Assembly: GCF_041146795.1 (NCBI RefSeq)
Contig: NC_135182.1
Coordinates: 33,524,509-33,588,508, forward strand
DNA length: 64,000 nt
Reading direction: 5' to 3'
Source of the DNA: Maylandia zebra
Lineage: Eukaryota; Chordata; Actinopteri; Cichliformes; Cichlidae
In this document: positions 1-11,668 of the stretch, piece after piece
Numbering within the stretch: position 1 is the first letter of the stretch
How the letters are laid out: each line of letters starts with the position of its first letter
Notes under the pieces: model-generated
What the model saw: the letters and a program-made list of their open reading frames with translations, nothing else
The model's database searches: none
Told to the model about the DNA's origin: nothing
Made by a program: the position numbers and the translations under genes

Positions 1-375
1 GATCAGGCTCATGGTTTAGGCTCAAGAAAACTCTGATGAGCAGAATGTGGGCATATGACAACAAGGTGAAAGGGTGTGTGATGGAGAAAGATCACTTGGA
101 ATTTAATCGGGCTGTTGGGTTGGGTTGCTGATCCAAGCTGTGTATGATTATCTTATCTAGGCAAGCTAATCTCCAATTCAAGGGTAAAGGTGATTCTCCC
201 TGTACCCTCAAAAAGCTTCGCATATTTCTAATAGCTCTGGGCAAATAAGCATGTCTCATTGTTATTTTCAGATTGATTTTCTTTTCAATTTTAACAATAA
301 AGGGACTTGGTCTTAATTAAAGCTTAAGGTATACATAATGTTTACATACATAATGAAATAGAGTATTTAACTTAC

Positions 376-1740
376 TGCTGTTGAATCTTTAATGTGGGAG
401 AGGGAAGTCATATCTGTTGCTCTCAACCCAATTGACAGACGTCTTCCTGTAAATGTAGAAGCATTTAAATCTTTTTTTAATATTTATTTTAATATAAAAT
501 GTCTGCTGTAAAAATGGCTTGTTGGGTCAAACTGTACAGTGACATACATACAAGATTATTTTAGTGAATTCAATTGCTGCTGAGATAATCATGACGGTAA
601 TATGTCTGATAAATAATGTTTTGAAGGCTTTCAGTATCAGTTGGCCATAAAGTATTTTTAACAGGTGGTATTTTTAACAGTATTTTAACTTCTTAAGACA
701 TACAGAAAATCTGATGTGTTGTGTAATATTACAAAAACGCCTAAAATACACATCTATGTGTTTATTTTATGACACCAAAATGTAACTTCTTGACATATAT
801 GAGAACTGGAAAACAGCAAATATGACATTTAATGGTCATTTATTTTTGTTTGTTTTATTTACCTTTTGATAGTAGTTTCCAATCAAACTTGATTTTTAAA
901 ATGCTTATTTTTTTTAGCAGTTTTCTCAAAATACTGATTTTGTGTTTTTAAAGGTGAAATTAAAAACTCCTTTTGTAAAAGCCTTTGCATCTGATTTCTC
1001 AGCAACATTTTTAAAATAGCTTATTTTAAGGAATGTTTTGGAGAAATTTCTCAAGATTTCTTACTTCTGATTTTTACTCTATTTGCTTAGTATCTCATCT
1101 TAATTGTCTCTTTTTCTTCTAACTCACCTTTGTCAGGAAAGCGCTGATGGTACATCTGGTAAATGTTCTTGTTTAGTTGAAGGAAGTTCTGCAGAAAACT
1201 GGGAGCATGTGCAGGCTGCCCGTCATGCCAAACACCATCCAGTGTCAACCATGAGTGTGCAAGTGGTGCAAACTCTTGGAAGGCAAACTCTGCATACTGC
1301 TGAAACATCTGTGCCAGCTCCTGGCTCTCCCAGCCTCCATACCTTGATTGCAGAGACTCTGGAACTGTCCATCCATGAAGGATGACCAGAGGCTGAAGAC
1401 CTGCTTCCAGCAGCTGTTTCAGCAGGGTCTGGTAACATCTAACCACAGCCTGCTGGGGCTGGCTGGGGTGGCCTGTAGGAAGAAGTTGAGCCCATGACAG
1501 CGGTACTTTGAAGTGGGTCACCCCTCTGCTCTGCAGGTACTCAAAGTACTGCTTAGAGCCAGGAGGAACGGGATGACTGCAGTCAAAGGCATCATTTATG
1601 TTTCTGTCTGAGCTTCTGACCACCTGCTTTGTCAGAGGCCCTGCAAGAAGCATGAAGTCCACCCTTCCATTCACCTCACTGCTCTGACAACCACGGAGAC
1701 AAAAAACGTACAGACAAAAGACCCACAACAACTTCTTCAT
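376..1740 (-). CDS. lct: Lactase-phlorizin hydrolase-like, copy A, exons 1-2 (partial)
   Basis: 5' end of a third lct-like gene that continues off the left edge. Exon 1 (1128-1740) starts with an ATG followed by a basic/hydrophobic signal peptide (MKKLLWVF... to about residue 20) and encodes the degenerate first GH1 repeat; its donor is AAAG|GTGAGT. Exon 2 (376-446, 71 bp) has a TTTACAG acceptor and a GTAAGT donor, and the phases join without a stop. Exon 1 is about 94% identical in protein to copy B (roughly 13 differences in 204 residues), so A is an older relative of B than C is. The first repeat has no NEP acid/base motif; the matching spot reads SWLTLDG. The family is an intestinal brush-border glycosidase precursor. 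Bases 1-375 are intron 2. Function past exon 2 cannot be judged here. Confidence 0.85.
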
Positions 1741-1788
1741 TGTGGCTCAAAAGAAAGGAACGAAGTGAAAATATTCACTGGTTGCAGA

Positions 1789-1798
1789 GTTTTTTAAG
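1789..1798 (-). promoter_or_regulatory. TATA-like box of lct copy A
   Basis: On the minus strand CCTTAAAAAA lies about 50 bases upstream of the exon 1 ATG, at a spot close to the TATA-like box of copy B. AT-rich sequence with HNF1/CDX-like character lies just upstream (about 1815-1865). Position and composition only; no transcription start is known. Confidence 0.35.
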
Positions 1799-1800
1799 GC

Positions 1801-2343
1801 AACTTTTGTTCCTTCTTATTGCATAATTACCCAATCAAGATCGGTATCTTGTGTAATTATTACAAGTGAACATGTTTATTGTAGCTGTGAAATATGGTCA
1901 GAAAGACTCTGGACTCAATCTACTGATAATTGAATCCCTATCTTGCAGTGATCTGAAAAGTCTCGAATTTGCAGCTGCAATATACCTTTTAAAATGTATA
2001 ATTTTTATATCAGTGTGAGTTACAGTATATCAGTTAAAAGGAAAAACCAGATAATTAGCAGAAAACAAGCATGAGAAGATATTTTAGTCAGTTAGTTCTG
2101 CAGTTCAAAAGACCAAGGGGAGTGAATTAAAACTGAGTATTTTTCTCACCAGCTTAATTTCTATGTAGATGAACTGGAGTATCAGCTACAGCTGTCAAAA
2201 CAAAATATCCATCATAAACCACTATCAGCTTCTTGATACTCAACCTCCTGACTTGCATAAACAAGGCTATTAAAATCTCCCGAACTTTCAAGGTACAATG
2301 ATAAGTAATGGTTATACAGCCAAAACTGTATTGCTCCGTAATA
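1801..2343. other. Upstream flank of copy A, no gene seen
   Basis: AT-rich flank. Bases to about 1930 resemble the region upstream of copy B (36216-36400), as expected for duplicated promoter sequence. I see no coding region or clear mobile element before the hAT that starts at 2344. Confidence 0.5.
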
Positions 2344-3418
2344 CAGGCACGTGCAGGGGGGGGGGGGCTTGAGCACCCGCCCCTTTCCTGATGGGTGCCC
2401 AAAGTGCCCTTTTGTTGAGGCAACTTTTTAAAAAAAAAATTTATTTTTTATTTATTTATTTTTTATTTTTTTATGTGTGTGTGCGTGCGTGCGGAGTCCT
2501 GTCTGTGCCCCTCAACAATAATATTTAACTAGTCTATTAATCACAGTTTTGCTAAATAAAAGGATCTGGCTTGCATCAGTCACATGATCACATTTAACCA
2601 ATGACCGCCCTTGACGGCAGAACGCGCTGGTTACGAGCCGGGAACGAGCTCACAAAGAGCACGCGCATTTTTAGCGGTCCGGAGCTGTAGGAGAAACACA
2701 AGTTAACTCAGAGACACAGACTGATGCGACAAACCCAGTAAGTAGGTGTACAGCGTGCACTGTAGTGTATAGCACCCAGGAGTATTGGCTTATTACGTAC
2801 ACGTTGGTAAGCTGTCTTGTGGCAACTGACGAACTGAAACAAACTAGCGTGCTGTGTGTGCAACAGCGCGACAAACATACCTGTCCTTTTATTAACTTCA
2901 CAGGTAGTGCTGGTCATAGCTGCTGGCTACCTGGCTGTCATGGGTCTGTAGCTCTGTCACCGTTTTAGGGAACATATTTAGTTTTAAAGTATTTAGAAAC
3001 ATATTTAGTTTTAAAGTAAGTTTCCGGGCTTTTCCTGCCTTTCTGGAGGGATTATATTTCACTAAAAAACGATCTAATATGCATGTCCACATAATTATGC
3101 ATTATTATAATTATAATATATTAAAAAAGAACATACATTATATTTTAAAGAACATACATTAAGAAGCAGATTATATTAGATTTATATTTTAAATAAGACA
3201 AAATTTGGATTTTACAGCAGTAAAATTATTGTATTTCTACAGTTTAAAAATGTAATAACCCCTGCACAGAGTGGATAGTGAAACAAATGGAATCATCATA
3301 AATACATTATTTCATATTTATTACTTCCCCCTCCTCATTGCTTTATTATTGTAGCTCTAGTAATAAATAATAATGTAAGGATTCTGGATGAGCACCATGA
3401 TGCCCATAGTATATACAG

Positions 3419-5164
3419 CAGGGCTCGCAAAATTTCAAAATCCCTGGTAGCCCTTCGGGCAGGGACGCTTCAGTTTTTGGTAGCCCAAAATAAATTTAAG
3501 TAGCCCAAATAAAAAAGAGAGCAATTTTTTGATTGATGTTTTGTTTCCTGTTTTGTTTCCATTACAATATTATACATTAAAGTATAATATTGTAATGGAA
3601 ACAAAACATTAATCAAAAAATTATTGAAACACAAATTACAACATTGTATAAAAATTACAATCATCAACTCAAATATTTGGTTCTAATTGAACAGAAATTT
3701 CTATGAACTTGTAAGAACTGTAGAACATGAATCAGTCTGTGTCAGATCCTGAATATGAAATTTCCACTGAAGTCACGGGTAAGAGGCAAGTGGAACCAAG
3801 ATCGAGGCCATTTGCTTTTTGAAGTTTGCAAAGACTGCTAAATTTTGCCAGAGGTAGTTCACTCTTTGCAACATAGTAGCTGTTCTAAACAGATTTTTCA
3901 GGTTTATTTTTAGTATGTTATTTGCAATTGGTGTTTGTTCTGGGAAATAATGCATTTCTTGCATTTCTCATGGGCTCTAATGGGGGCCTTTCTTAAAATG
4001 ACTGGTCCCAGTAACAAAGGCGCTTGTCGACTCAGAAATCGAGGGAAAACCAACAACACACCCGGCAGAACATTAGGCCTATGTTATTTGCACGGGTGCA
4101 CATAAGTGGTCCGCATGTGCGCATTCCCTGTCAAAATAAAAGACGCGCACCAGATAAGAAGTTTATATGGACGTTTGCGTCCATATAAAAGGCACTGTTT
4201 TTGTCCGCTAGAGTGGGATTTTCACGGCACATTCTGCATCACATCTCTGTGTGTTCATCATTTGTTTGAAGCCAGCTCACCTCCTGCAACCAGTTTTCCG
4301 AGAATACATGCTTCTTTTGTGGTTCTGACTCCTGACATTTCTTTGGAGGTAGAGGAACACCAAAGTAATTGCTTAAAGGAGCTTCTTCGACATCTTTAAG
4401 AGTTCTAAACAAATGTCTGTCCTCCTCCAGAAAATCTTATGTAAGCAAACAAGCGTTGCAACTTCTTGTCTTGTGCACGTTTTTTATTTTGACAGCGAAT
4501 GCGCACCTGCGGACCACTTATGTGCAGCCCTGGTTATTTAGCTCGTCATATTGCAGCCACAGAAATTCTTTTGTCCATGAAACCATAAAGCTGCACTTTC
4601 TTTTTGCCTTATAGTCTGATTTGTCATAACTTTTCCGTTTTGCGGTAAGCTTTTCTTTGGCTGTCACTTCTTCACCCTGACCCGTCTTATTTGGCTCAGC
4701 AGAACTGAAATATATATCCTGCTGCTTTTACACACGCACTCACATAAGCTCAGCGATTCTCTGCGCGATCAACCTCTCACATGTTTAAGCTGCGGGAGAT
4801 TTCACTTGTCATGTTTGCATAGTAAGCTAACGATTAATAAGACGATGTCAGAGGAATTGGTGCGCAAATTATCATCACTCACCAATCAGTACTGTCGCTC
4901 TCTATACACAGTTCATGCGATTGCAAAGTGAAAGCAAAAAAACAAGCGCAAATTCAAACGCGATTTCAATATGTCACATATTGACAGTGGCTCACCGATG
5001 CCAATGACATAATTACCCAGCTACATTTCTGAAAGAATGCAAAAGCATTGACATACTTTTCCTTTCTACGATAGCCCGACGGGCAGGGCAGAGAAAGATT
5101 TTGGTAGCCCGACTGGAAAAATCGCTAGCCCCGGGACGTCGGGCTAGCGATTTTGCGAGCCCTG
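3419..5164. mobile_element. DNA transposon with CAGGGCTCGCAAAAT ends, nested
   Basis: The left end CAGGGCTCGCAAAAT (3419) is matched exactly by the inverse of the right end (to 5164). Subterminal regions share GGTAGCCC/GGGCTACC and GCCCGACGGGC-like words. Flanks repeat TACAG on each side (3414-3418 and 5165-5169), shorter than the 8 bp expected of a hAT, so the class is uncertain. It sits inside the 2344-5793 element and contains a third element at 4091-4532. Confidence 0.75.
4091..4532. mobile_element. hAT-like MITE, innermost of the nest
   Basis: A 442-bp element with inverted repeats of about 50 bp: the word GCACATAAGTGGTCCGCA is found near both ends in opposite orientation, followed by GTGCGCATTC and TGTCAAAATAAAA. 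An 8-bp target duplication matches at 7 of 8 (GTTATTTG at 4083-4090, GTTATTTA at 4533-4540). Short open frames inside are by-products of the inverted repeats. Confidence 0.8.
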
Positions 5165-5913
5165 TACAGTATTCTGAAGAAGGTCTAAAATGTCATTGTG
5201 TGTGCTTGCATGTGTGTGTTTTATTTAGATAGATTTAAAAAAAAAAATATTACTCATGATATAACATTGTCCAGACATGCCTGGTAAGGACATGAGGAGG
5301 AAACAGTAGGAGCTGTGTGAGGCTACTAAAGGCAGTGCTATAACATTTTTCTGTCATCATTTTATTATAGATTAAGTGCTGGAGTTGTTAGGTGTGGATA
5401 ATTAGATTATATTTATTGCAATAGCAAGTTGTGCCTTGTTCTCAGATAGACAGCAAGTGGAGAGTGATATATGAAAAGATGGGATGGAAGGAAGAAGAGA
5501 AGCAAAGAGTGATTCACAGGCAGAGCCTAAATTATTTCTCACAGTTTTTTGTTGCCTTATGGTTCCAAGCGCTGTCACCAATCTTTGCATTTTGTTATTA
5601 TCTCATGACACTTGTTTAATCAGCTACCATCTCTCCTATGAACTTTTTAATGTCTACAGTCTCAGATCAACACAGCCCTGCCCTTCCTATATTAGATTCT
5701 TGATGAATGTGTGTTGTTGTTATTCAGCCTGGTTCAATGTGCCCCTTTTTAACTTTGAGCACCCGCCCCTTTAAACGTCTCTGCACGGCCCTGCCGTAAT
5801 ATGTGCTATGTTATGAAGCGCAGTATTTAGAACCCGAATACAGACAGACAATATAAACCAACAAATCAAACTGAAAGTTGAAACTGACAATAGGAGAGAC
5901 CTAACTTCAAGCA

Positions 5914-5963
5914 GTGGTGGTGGTGGTGGTGGTGGTGGGGGGGGGGGGGGGGGGGGGGGGGGG
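5914..5963 (+). repeat. (TGG)n followed by a 27-base G run
   Basis: Simple repeat: TGG units to 5936, then an unbroken run of G at 5937-5963. Such tracts can form G-quadruplexes and are also prone to length error in assembly. Confidence 0.95.
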
Positions 5964-6589
5964 ACCTGAATGCCCTCAAGTTGACTGCATTGGCAAAATT
6001 TAAATGGGCCAAATCTAAATGGAGAGGAGTTGTGTTTCTGGGGGTATTAACAGCAAAGTCACACCCTGCATGTTTTCATAGAAAAATAATTCAGTTTTCA
6101 CTGAAAACTATATTAGGAGGTAAAGTTACTTTGGTAGGCTTTCTTTTGTCTTAGTTTCTTGTCCAGAACACATTTATTAGATGTACAGTATTTATGACAG
6201 TATTTATGACAGTATTTATGACAGTGCTAACTGCTTATCACAGGTCCCAAAGGTCACTTACCCACTAAGGTGGGCAAGTGAAGAAGTGAAAATAGAGTGT
6301 GCTGTACTTTAACATGAGACTGAAAAGCAAAGTTAATGACTGCATGTGGTATTAGTCATAATGAATGTCATTAAAATCACATTCATCTGTTACCAGCAAC
6401 TGCTGGTGACTCCACTGCAACAAAACGTAAATAGATATGGCAATTCCTAATGCAAAAGTTACTGTATTACACTGCTTCATTCATTTACAGCTCCTGTTCA
6501 TCTGTATTATTTTTTAAATGCAATATCTCAGTGAACTGGGAAATTTGGAGATCAATTTGGAATTAGAAACAGTATTCTCAGTTTGTTTG

Positions 6590-7560
6590 GATAAACAGTC
6601 CTTGAAATGGTTTAAGTACTATCTTTCTATTAGAACCTGAGTTTAAAGTCAAGTCCACTCACCAGTAATATACCAAAGGTGTTCCTCAGGGATCTATTTT
6701 TGGACCTCTTTTATGTATGTTTTTCCAAGTTTACAGTATTTTTAATGTAATGTAAACAGTCTGTGTGTGATTCAATTCGGCAATCACACACACGCACATA
6801 AAAGGACCCAGCCTACAGTTCATATTCAGACCCTTCATGATCATAAAATTGAAACTGTTGATTGTTATAAATACTTTAGACTCTGGCTGGATGATAGACT
6901 CCTTTTAAAAACAATATGGAATGCCTTTCAAGAAAATTAAAGACAAAGATCAGATTTTTACATCTAAATCTTACTTCTCATTCACACGTTGTTGCATCTA
7001 ATTCACAATTTTGTCTACATTGATTATGGTGATATATTTTATATGCATGCTTCTACATCCACTTTGAAGTAGATTTAGTGTATCACAGTGCATCATGATT
7101 GATCACAGATGATTCTTTTTTTACTCGCCCATGCATCTTATTTGACAGAGGGATTGTGCTGCTCAGCAATAGAGCGCAACATTTTATGATATTTATTTAC
7201 AGTTCTGTACTGCATAGGACTGTACCTCTTCTTCACAGTGAACTTGGAAAAAACAGGTTTAAATACTTTGGTTCCTATAACAAGCCACAAAAAAATAACT
7301 ACTCTTGCATGTGTTTTTTTTTTCTTAATTTGTGATCATCTTTAATATGTTGTTTTATATTATATTTATAATTATTTTTTTACACAGGTCTCAGTCTTAT
7401 TGAGACTACCTTCGTACATCATATTGATAATAATTCCAGTACTGTTCTGAACTGCTGCAAAATCCTACCTGTTACTAATTTCAGAGTTCATTAAAATCTT
7501 TTTAAGTGTGTTGTGCCTCTCAGTGTTTTGCACAAACAACTGTGACATTTTCTTTGATTA
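6590..7560 (+). pseudogene. Decayed non-LTR retrotransposon (L2-like reverse transcriptase)
   Basis: Scattered reverse-transcriptase signatures survive on the plus strand. About 6675-6715 translates to GVPQGSIFGPLL, the conserved RT block before the YADD box. 7020-7270 contains the C-terminal 'tDdsFFtrpCiLfdR...RaqHFMiFIY' pattern of fish LINEs. Many stops and frameshifts show it is dead. The exact ends are not visible. Confidence 0.6.
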
Positions 7561-8214
7561 GACCCTGATGTGCCTTCTAAACCCCATTTCAAATTTTGCA
7601 GGATTTCCTTTACATAACAGTCTGGTTGTGGTTTCATGCAACAGAAGGTGAATGATGGATTTATTCACTTTATAACTCTTGCATAATAGCTCCTCATCGT
7701 GGCTACCTGCTGCAATAACTAAAGTTGTGATACATTTTAAAACATGAACATGAGCAAAACAAATGAACAAACTGAAGGCACAGATGTTTATTATTGACTG
7801 CATTTTACTTACTTTTTACTTCATATTACTGAGCATATTTATGTCAGTGGGTTGGTGTGTTGTGAAAGATTCATTATAATTAAAAGTTATTGCTTTTATT
7901 TTTCTTTTAACTACCTTCAATAATTACCATCTTTTGACAATAATGTTTGGCTTTAAGATCACCTTTGGTTTTAAAATTGTTTACTTTGGATCTACAGACC
8001 TACCAAGGCCTGGCTGTGTGGCAAGCAGAGGTTGGACCCAAACACAGGACTCCAGAGGTGCTGAGAACTACTAACTAAAAGTACCAAACAATAAACTCTT
8101 GGTGTGGTAAGTAAGAGGCAAAACATGAAGCACACAGCATGGGGAGAAACATGACGGGAGGACATCAAGACTGACGACATGATGAAGAACATAAATACAC
8201 AAGGTTGAAAATGA

Positions 8215-8723
8215 TGTGCTGGGAGTCCACTGTTCTCGCCGGCTCTAGTGAGCCTCGTCCTCCCGGTCAGTGATTGAACTGGTGGGGTAACAGACATCTC
8301 CGAAAATGTCAGAGCACTTTTACAAATATGAGTAATTAACAAGGGCCGGACAATTATGACCAGAAACACTAAAGTAGGGGCGGTGGGGATATGTGGTGTC
8401 TTGATAAACAGAGCAGATATTTGAAGTTTACTCAGCTACATTCTCACTTGAAAATATCTTAAAAGTTTTTTTTGTGACCTAGAAACAGTAATATTTCAAA
8501 CTTTTTAGCCACTATCCTCCACCATTGCCACGTTTGAGTTTGGACAAAATGCATTCTGGGATATTTGGCTGCACGAAGTCCATGCTCGATAAAATAGGAG
8601 GAGCAAGAACACATTTGGCTTGATGCGTATTCTGAATTGGAACATTACTTTGTCTGTGACTGATGACGTATCACAAGTCCATGAGAATGCAAGTACACAC
8701 AAGTACGCATATTGAGAATGGCC
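8215..8723 (-). mobile_element. Truncated copy of a TA-flanked DNA element
   Basis: Read on the minus strand this begins GGCCATTCTCAATATGCGTACTTG and continues in parallel with the element at 20712-21426, sharing the CGTACTTGC, ACGTCATCAGT, GTGGCAATGG and CTCTGACATTTTC regions. Its other end is missing. Open frames here are not genes. DNA between 7560 and 8215 has no gene I can identify. Confidence 0.6.
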
Positions 8724-9839
8724 ATTGTCACTGAAAGCTCCGTGTCAACTAATGAGAGAGAAGCCTATGAGGCAAGCTGCCAGTGCCTCAGCTTTTACTG
8801 TTCTGAGATCAGCCAGGACCTGCAGTTCATTTTGAAACATGGCTAGCATTAGCAAGTAAATGCACATAAGTGATTGAGCATCGTAACAGATGTCTTTCCT
8901 CTTGCTAACCACCTTGGCCAGTATGTGTGATACACAGAAGATGGTGTTTGAAAAAGTTATCAGTAACTGCTTTAGTGCATTAGCATTAGCAAGGAATTAG
9001 CAAGGAAAGCTGAAATGATGAAGATGGAGACAGACAGCAGCTCTGACCATGTCCATCAAACAGGCAAGTTGAGCAGGTGCAGTCTCAGCAGCACTTTTAG
9101 ATTAGCATCTATGAGAATGTCTGAATGGAATACATTTAACTAGCTGTTTTGTCAACACTCCACCTTCAGTTTTCATTCATATTTTAATTCTCTCTATAGA
9201 TATTGATCGTTAACCTTATCATACCTCCCACCTACCTAGAGGTCATCACAGAAGAGCCACTACAAAAATATGTTTTATAGAATATGATGTTGAACATTAA
9301 AAAGCATCAAAAGTATTTAAAATCGGCTCAGTCTTAAACATGTGTAGCAATGGCATTGATTCATTTAACACTGATGGGGAACATGTTTTGAAGAATAATT
9401 ATTTTAATTTTGATACTTAATGCACAATTTTCCAGTAATAGTTTGTGGTCTGAAGGGTTTTCGTACAATTGCACTGTTTGTTTTTCCAAAGGAATGGTTT
9501 AAAAAAATCCTCCACCACTTATCATTTTAAACTAATAACAAATAATTTTTAGTAATATATGATACTTACTTGTCTATAGTAGTAATTATATTTTACAATT
9601 CTTCAGCCAGGAAGGAGGGCAGAAAGATGAAGAGCCCATGTGGAGTGTACAGATGGTGTGTTTTATTTTAATCGTGTTAGATGAATGTAGTGGAGGAAGG
9701 GCAATCATCTCTGCTTGCCTTTCTGTAAAAGTCACGTCAGATATACTGGGCATATCATTGCTGACCAATGCAAGTGATGATGGACTTGGAGTAAACTGCA
9801 TTTTGACTGACAATATAATTTTGTGTCACAGTTAGTTGA

Positions 9840-10209
9840 AGCTGACTGTGGAGGACCCAAGTGCTGACATGCGAAAAACAAAACTTTATCTTAACAGGAA
9901 GCGAGACGTTTATTTAAGGCTGGTTAACAGTAGAAAACAAAAAGGAAAAGGCAAAACTAAACAATAACCTAAACTGGGAGAACTAAGCCAAAACATAAAA
10001 AAATCTGAAAGATGAACATGGAAACCTGGCATGGAAAAACCTGGAACGTGAAGACTTGGCATGAGCAAATGAAGATCTTCATGGCAGACAAGCAACAAAT
10101 GAAACCTTAGAGGCTAAATACACACAAGAGGTAATCAGGGGAAGTGCAAACACATGGGGAAACAGCTGATACGAATGAAAATAATGACGACACAGGGGAA
10201 GTAAAACTA
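9840..10209. repeat. Dispersed-repeat-like sequence interrupted by a mariner
   Basis: A-rich tract with recurring ...AACCTGG/GAACATGG words and the phrase GAGGTAATCAGGGGAA, which I associate with a common fish repeat (from memory). It stops where the mariner end begins at 10210. No coding potential. The stretch 8724-9840 shows no gene. Confidence 0.35.
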
Positions 10210-11668
10210 CAGGGAGTGCAGAATTATTAGGCAAGTTGTATTTTTGAGGAATAATCTTATTATTGAACAACAATCATGTTCTCAATGAACCCAAAAAACT
10301 CATTAATATCAAAGCTGAATGTTTTTGGAAGTAGTTTTTAGTTTGTTTTTAGTTTTAGCTATTTTAGGGGGATATCTGTGTGTGCAGGTGACTTATTACT
10401 GTGCATAATTATTAGGCAACTTAACAAAAAACAAATATATACCCATCCATCCATCCATCTTCATCCGCTTTGGCCGGGTCGCGGGGGCAGCAGCCTAAGC
10501 AAAGAGGCCCAGACCTCCCTCTCCCCAGCCACCTCCTCCAGCTTATCCGGGGGAATACCAAGGCGTTCCCAGGCCAGCCGAGAGATATAATCTCTCCAGC
10601 GTGTCCTGGGTCTGCCCCGGGGCCTCCTCCCGGTGGGACATGCCTGGAACACCTCACCCAGGAGGCGCCCAGGGGGCATCCTTGTCAGATGCCCGAACCA
10701 CCTCAGCTGGCTCCTTTCGATGTGGAGCAGCAGCTGCTCTACTCTGAGCCCCTCCCGGATGGCCGAACTTCTCACCCTATCTCTAAGGGAGAGGCCAGCC
10801 ACCCTTCGGAGGAAGCTCATACCCGTTTCAATTATTTCTTTTTACCAGTGAAACCAATATAACATCTCCACATTCACAAATATACATTTCTGACATTCAA
10901 AAACAAAACAAAAACAAATCAGCGACCAATATAGCCACCTTTCTTTGCAAGGACACTCAAAAGCCTGCCATCCATGGATTCTGTCAGTGTTTTGATCTGT
11001 TCACCATCAACATTGCGTGCAGCAGCAACCACAGCCTCCCAGACACTGTTCAGAGAGGTGTACTGTTTTCCCTCCTTGTAAATCTCACATTTGATGATGG
11101 ACCACAGGTTCTCAATGGGGTTCAGATCAGGTGAACAAGGAGGCCATGTCATTAGTTTTTCTTCTTTTATACCCTTTCTTGCCAGCCACGCTGTGGAGTA
11201 CTTGGACGCGTGTGATGGAGCATTGTCCTGCATGAAAATCATGTTTTTCTTGAAGGATGCAGACTTCTTCCTGTACCACTGCTTGAAGAAGGTGTCTTCC
11301 AGAAACTGGCAGTAGGACTGGGTGTTGAGCTTGACTCCATCCTCAACCCGAAAAGGCCCCACAAGCTCATCTTTGATGATACCAGCCCAAACCAGTACTC
11401 CACCTCCACCTTGCTGGCGTCTGAGTCGGACTGGAGCTCTCTGCCCTTTACCAATCCAGCCACGGGCCCATCCATCTGGCCCATCAAGACTCACTCTCAT
11501 TTCATCAGTCCATAAAACCTTAGAAAAATCAGTCTTGAGATATTTCTTGGCCCAGTCTTGACGTTTCAGCTTGTGTGTCTTGTTCAGTGGTGGTCGTCTT
11601 TCAGCCTTTCTTACCTTGGCCATGTCTCTGAGTATTGCACACCTTGTGCAAAAAGCTAAACAATCCAA
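10210..11668 (-). mobile_element. Tc1/mariner element, terminal and C-terminal half
   Basis: The left end is TA|CAGGGAGTGCAGAATTATT, a terminal inverted repeat typical of fish Tc1/mariner. The minus-strand frame 10919-11668 encodes about 249 residues of transposase catalytic core: WTDEMRVSL (first Asp), MQDNAPSH (second Asp) and SPDLNPIENLW (DDE/D third acidic residue region). The N-terminal DNA-binding half and the opposite end are absent; the frame is cut at about 11663 where an L2 LINE tail begins. A Rex3-like LINE lies inside at 10447-10818. It can no longer move by itself. Confidence 0.85.
10447..10818 (-). mobile_element. Rex3-like (RTE) LINE 3' end, 5'-truncated
   Basis: The minus strand encodes about 119 residues of a LINE C terminus, including RWFGHLTRMPPGRL and GRRPRGRPRTRWRDYISRL, followed by a (GATG)n tail (CATC repeats at 10447-10460). 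A (GATG)n tail is the known end of fish Rex3. Flanks repeat ATACCCAT/ATACCCGT (10439-10446 and 10819-10826), an imperfect target duplication. The mariner sequence reads on smoothly across the insert. Confidence 0.75.

Larger units (their letters stand above)
2344..5793. mobile_element. hAT-type DNA transposon, outer element of a three-level nest
   Basis: Bounded by related inverted ends (CAGGCACGTGCAGG on the left; the right end reads CAGGGCCGTGCAGAGA on the other strand) and by a perfect 8-bp target duplication CCGTAATA at 2336-2343 and 5794-5801. Inside both ends lies a matching stretch GAGCACCCGCCCCTTT. Eight-base duplications and CAGGG ends are typical of hAT elements. No intact transposase was found, so it is probably non-autonomous. 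The interior is interrupted by a second element at 3419-5164. Confidence 0.85.
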
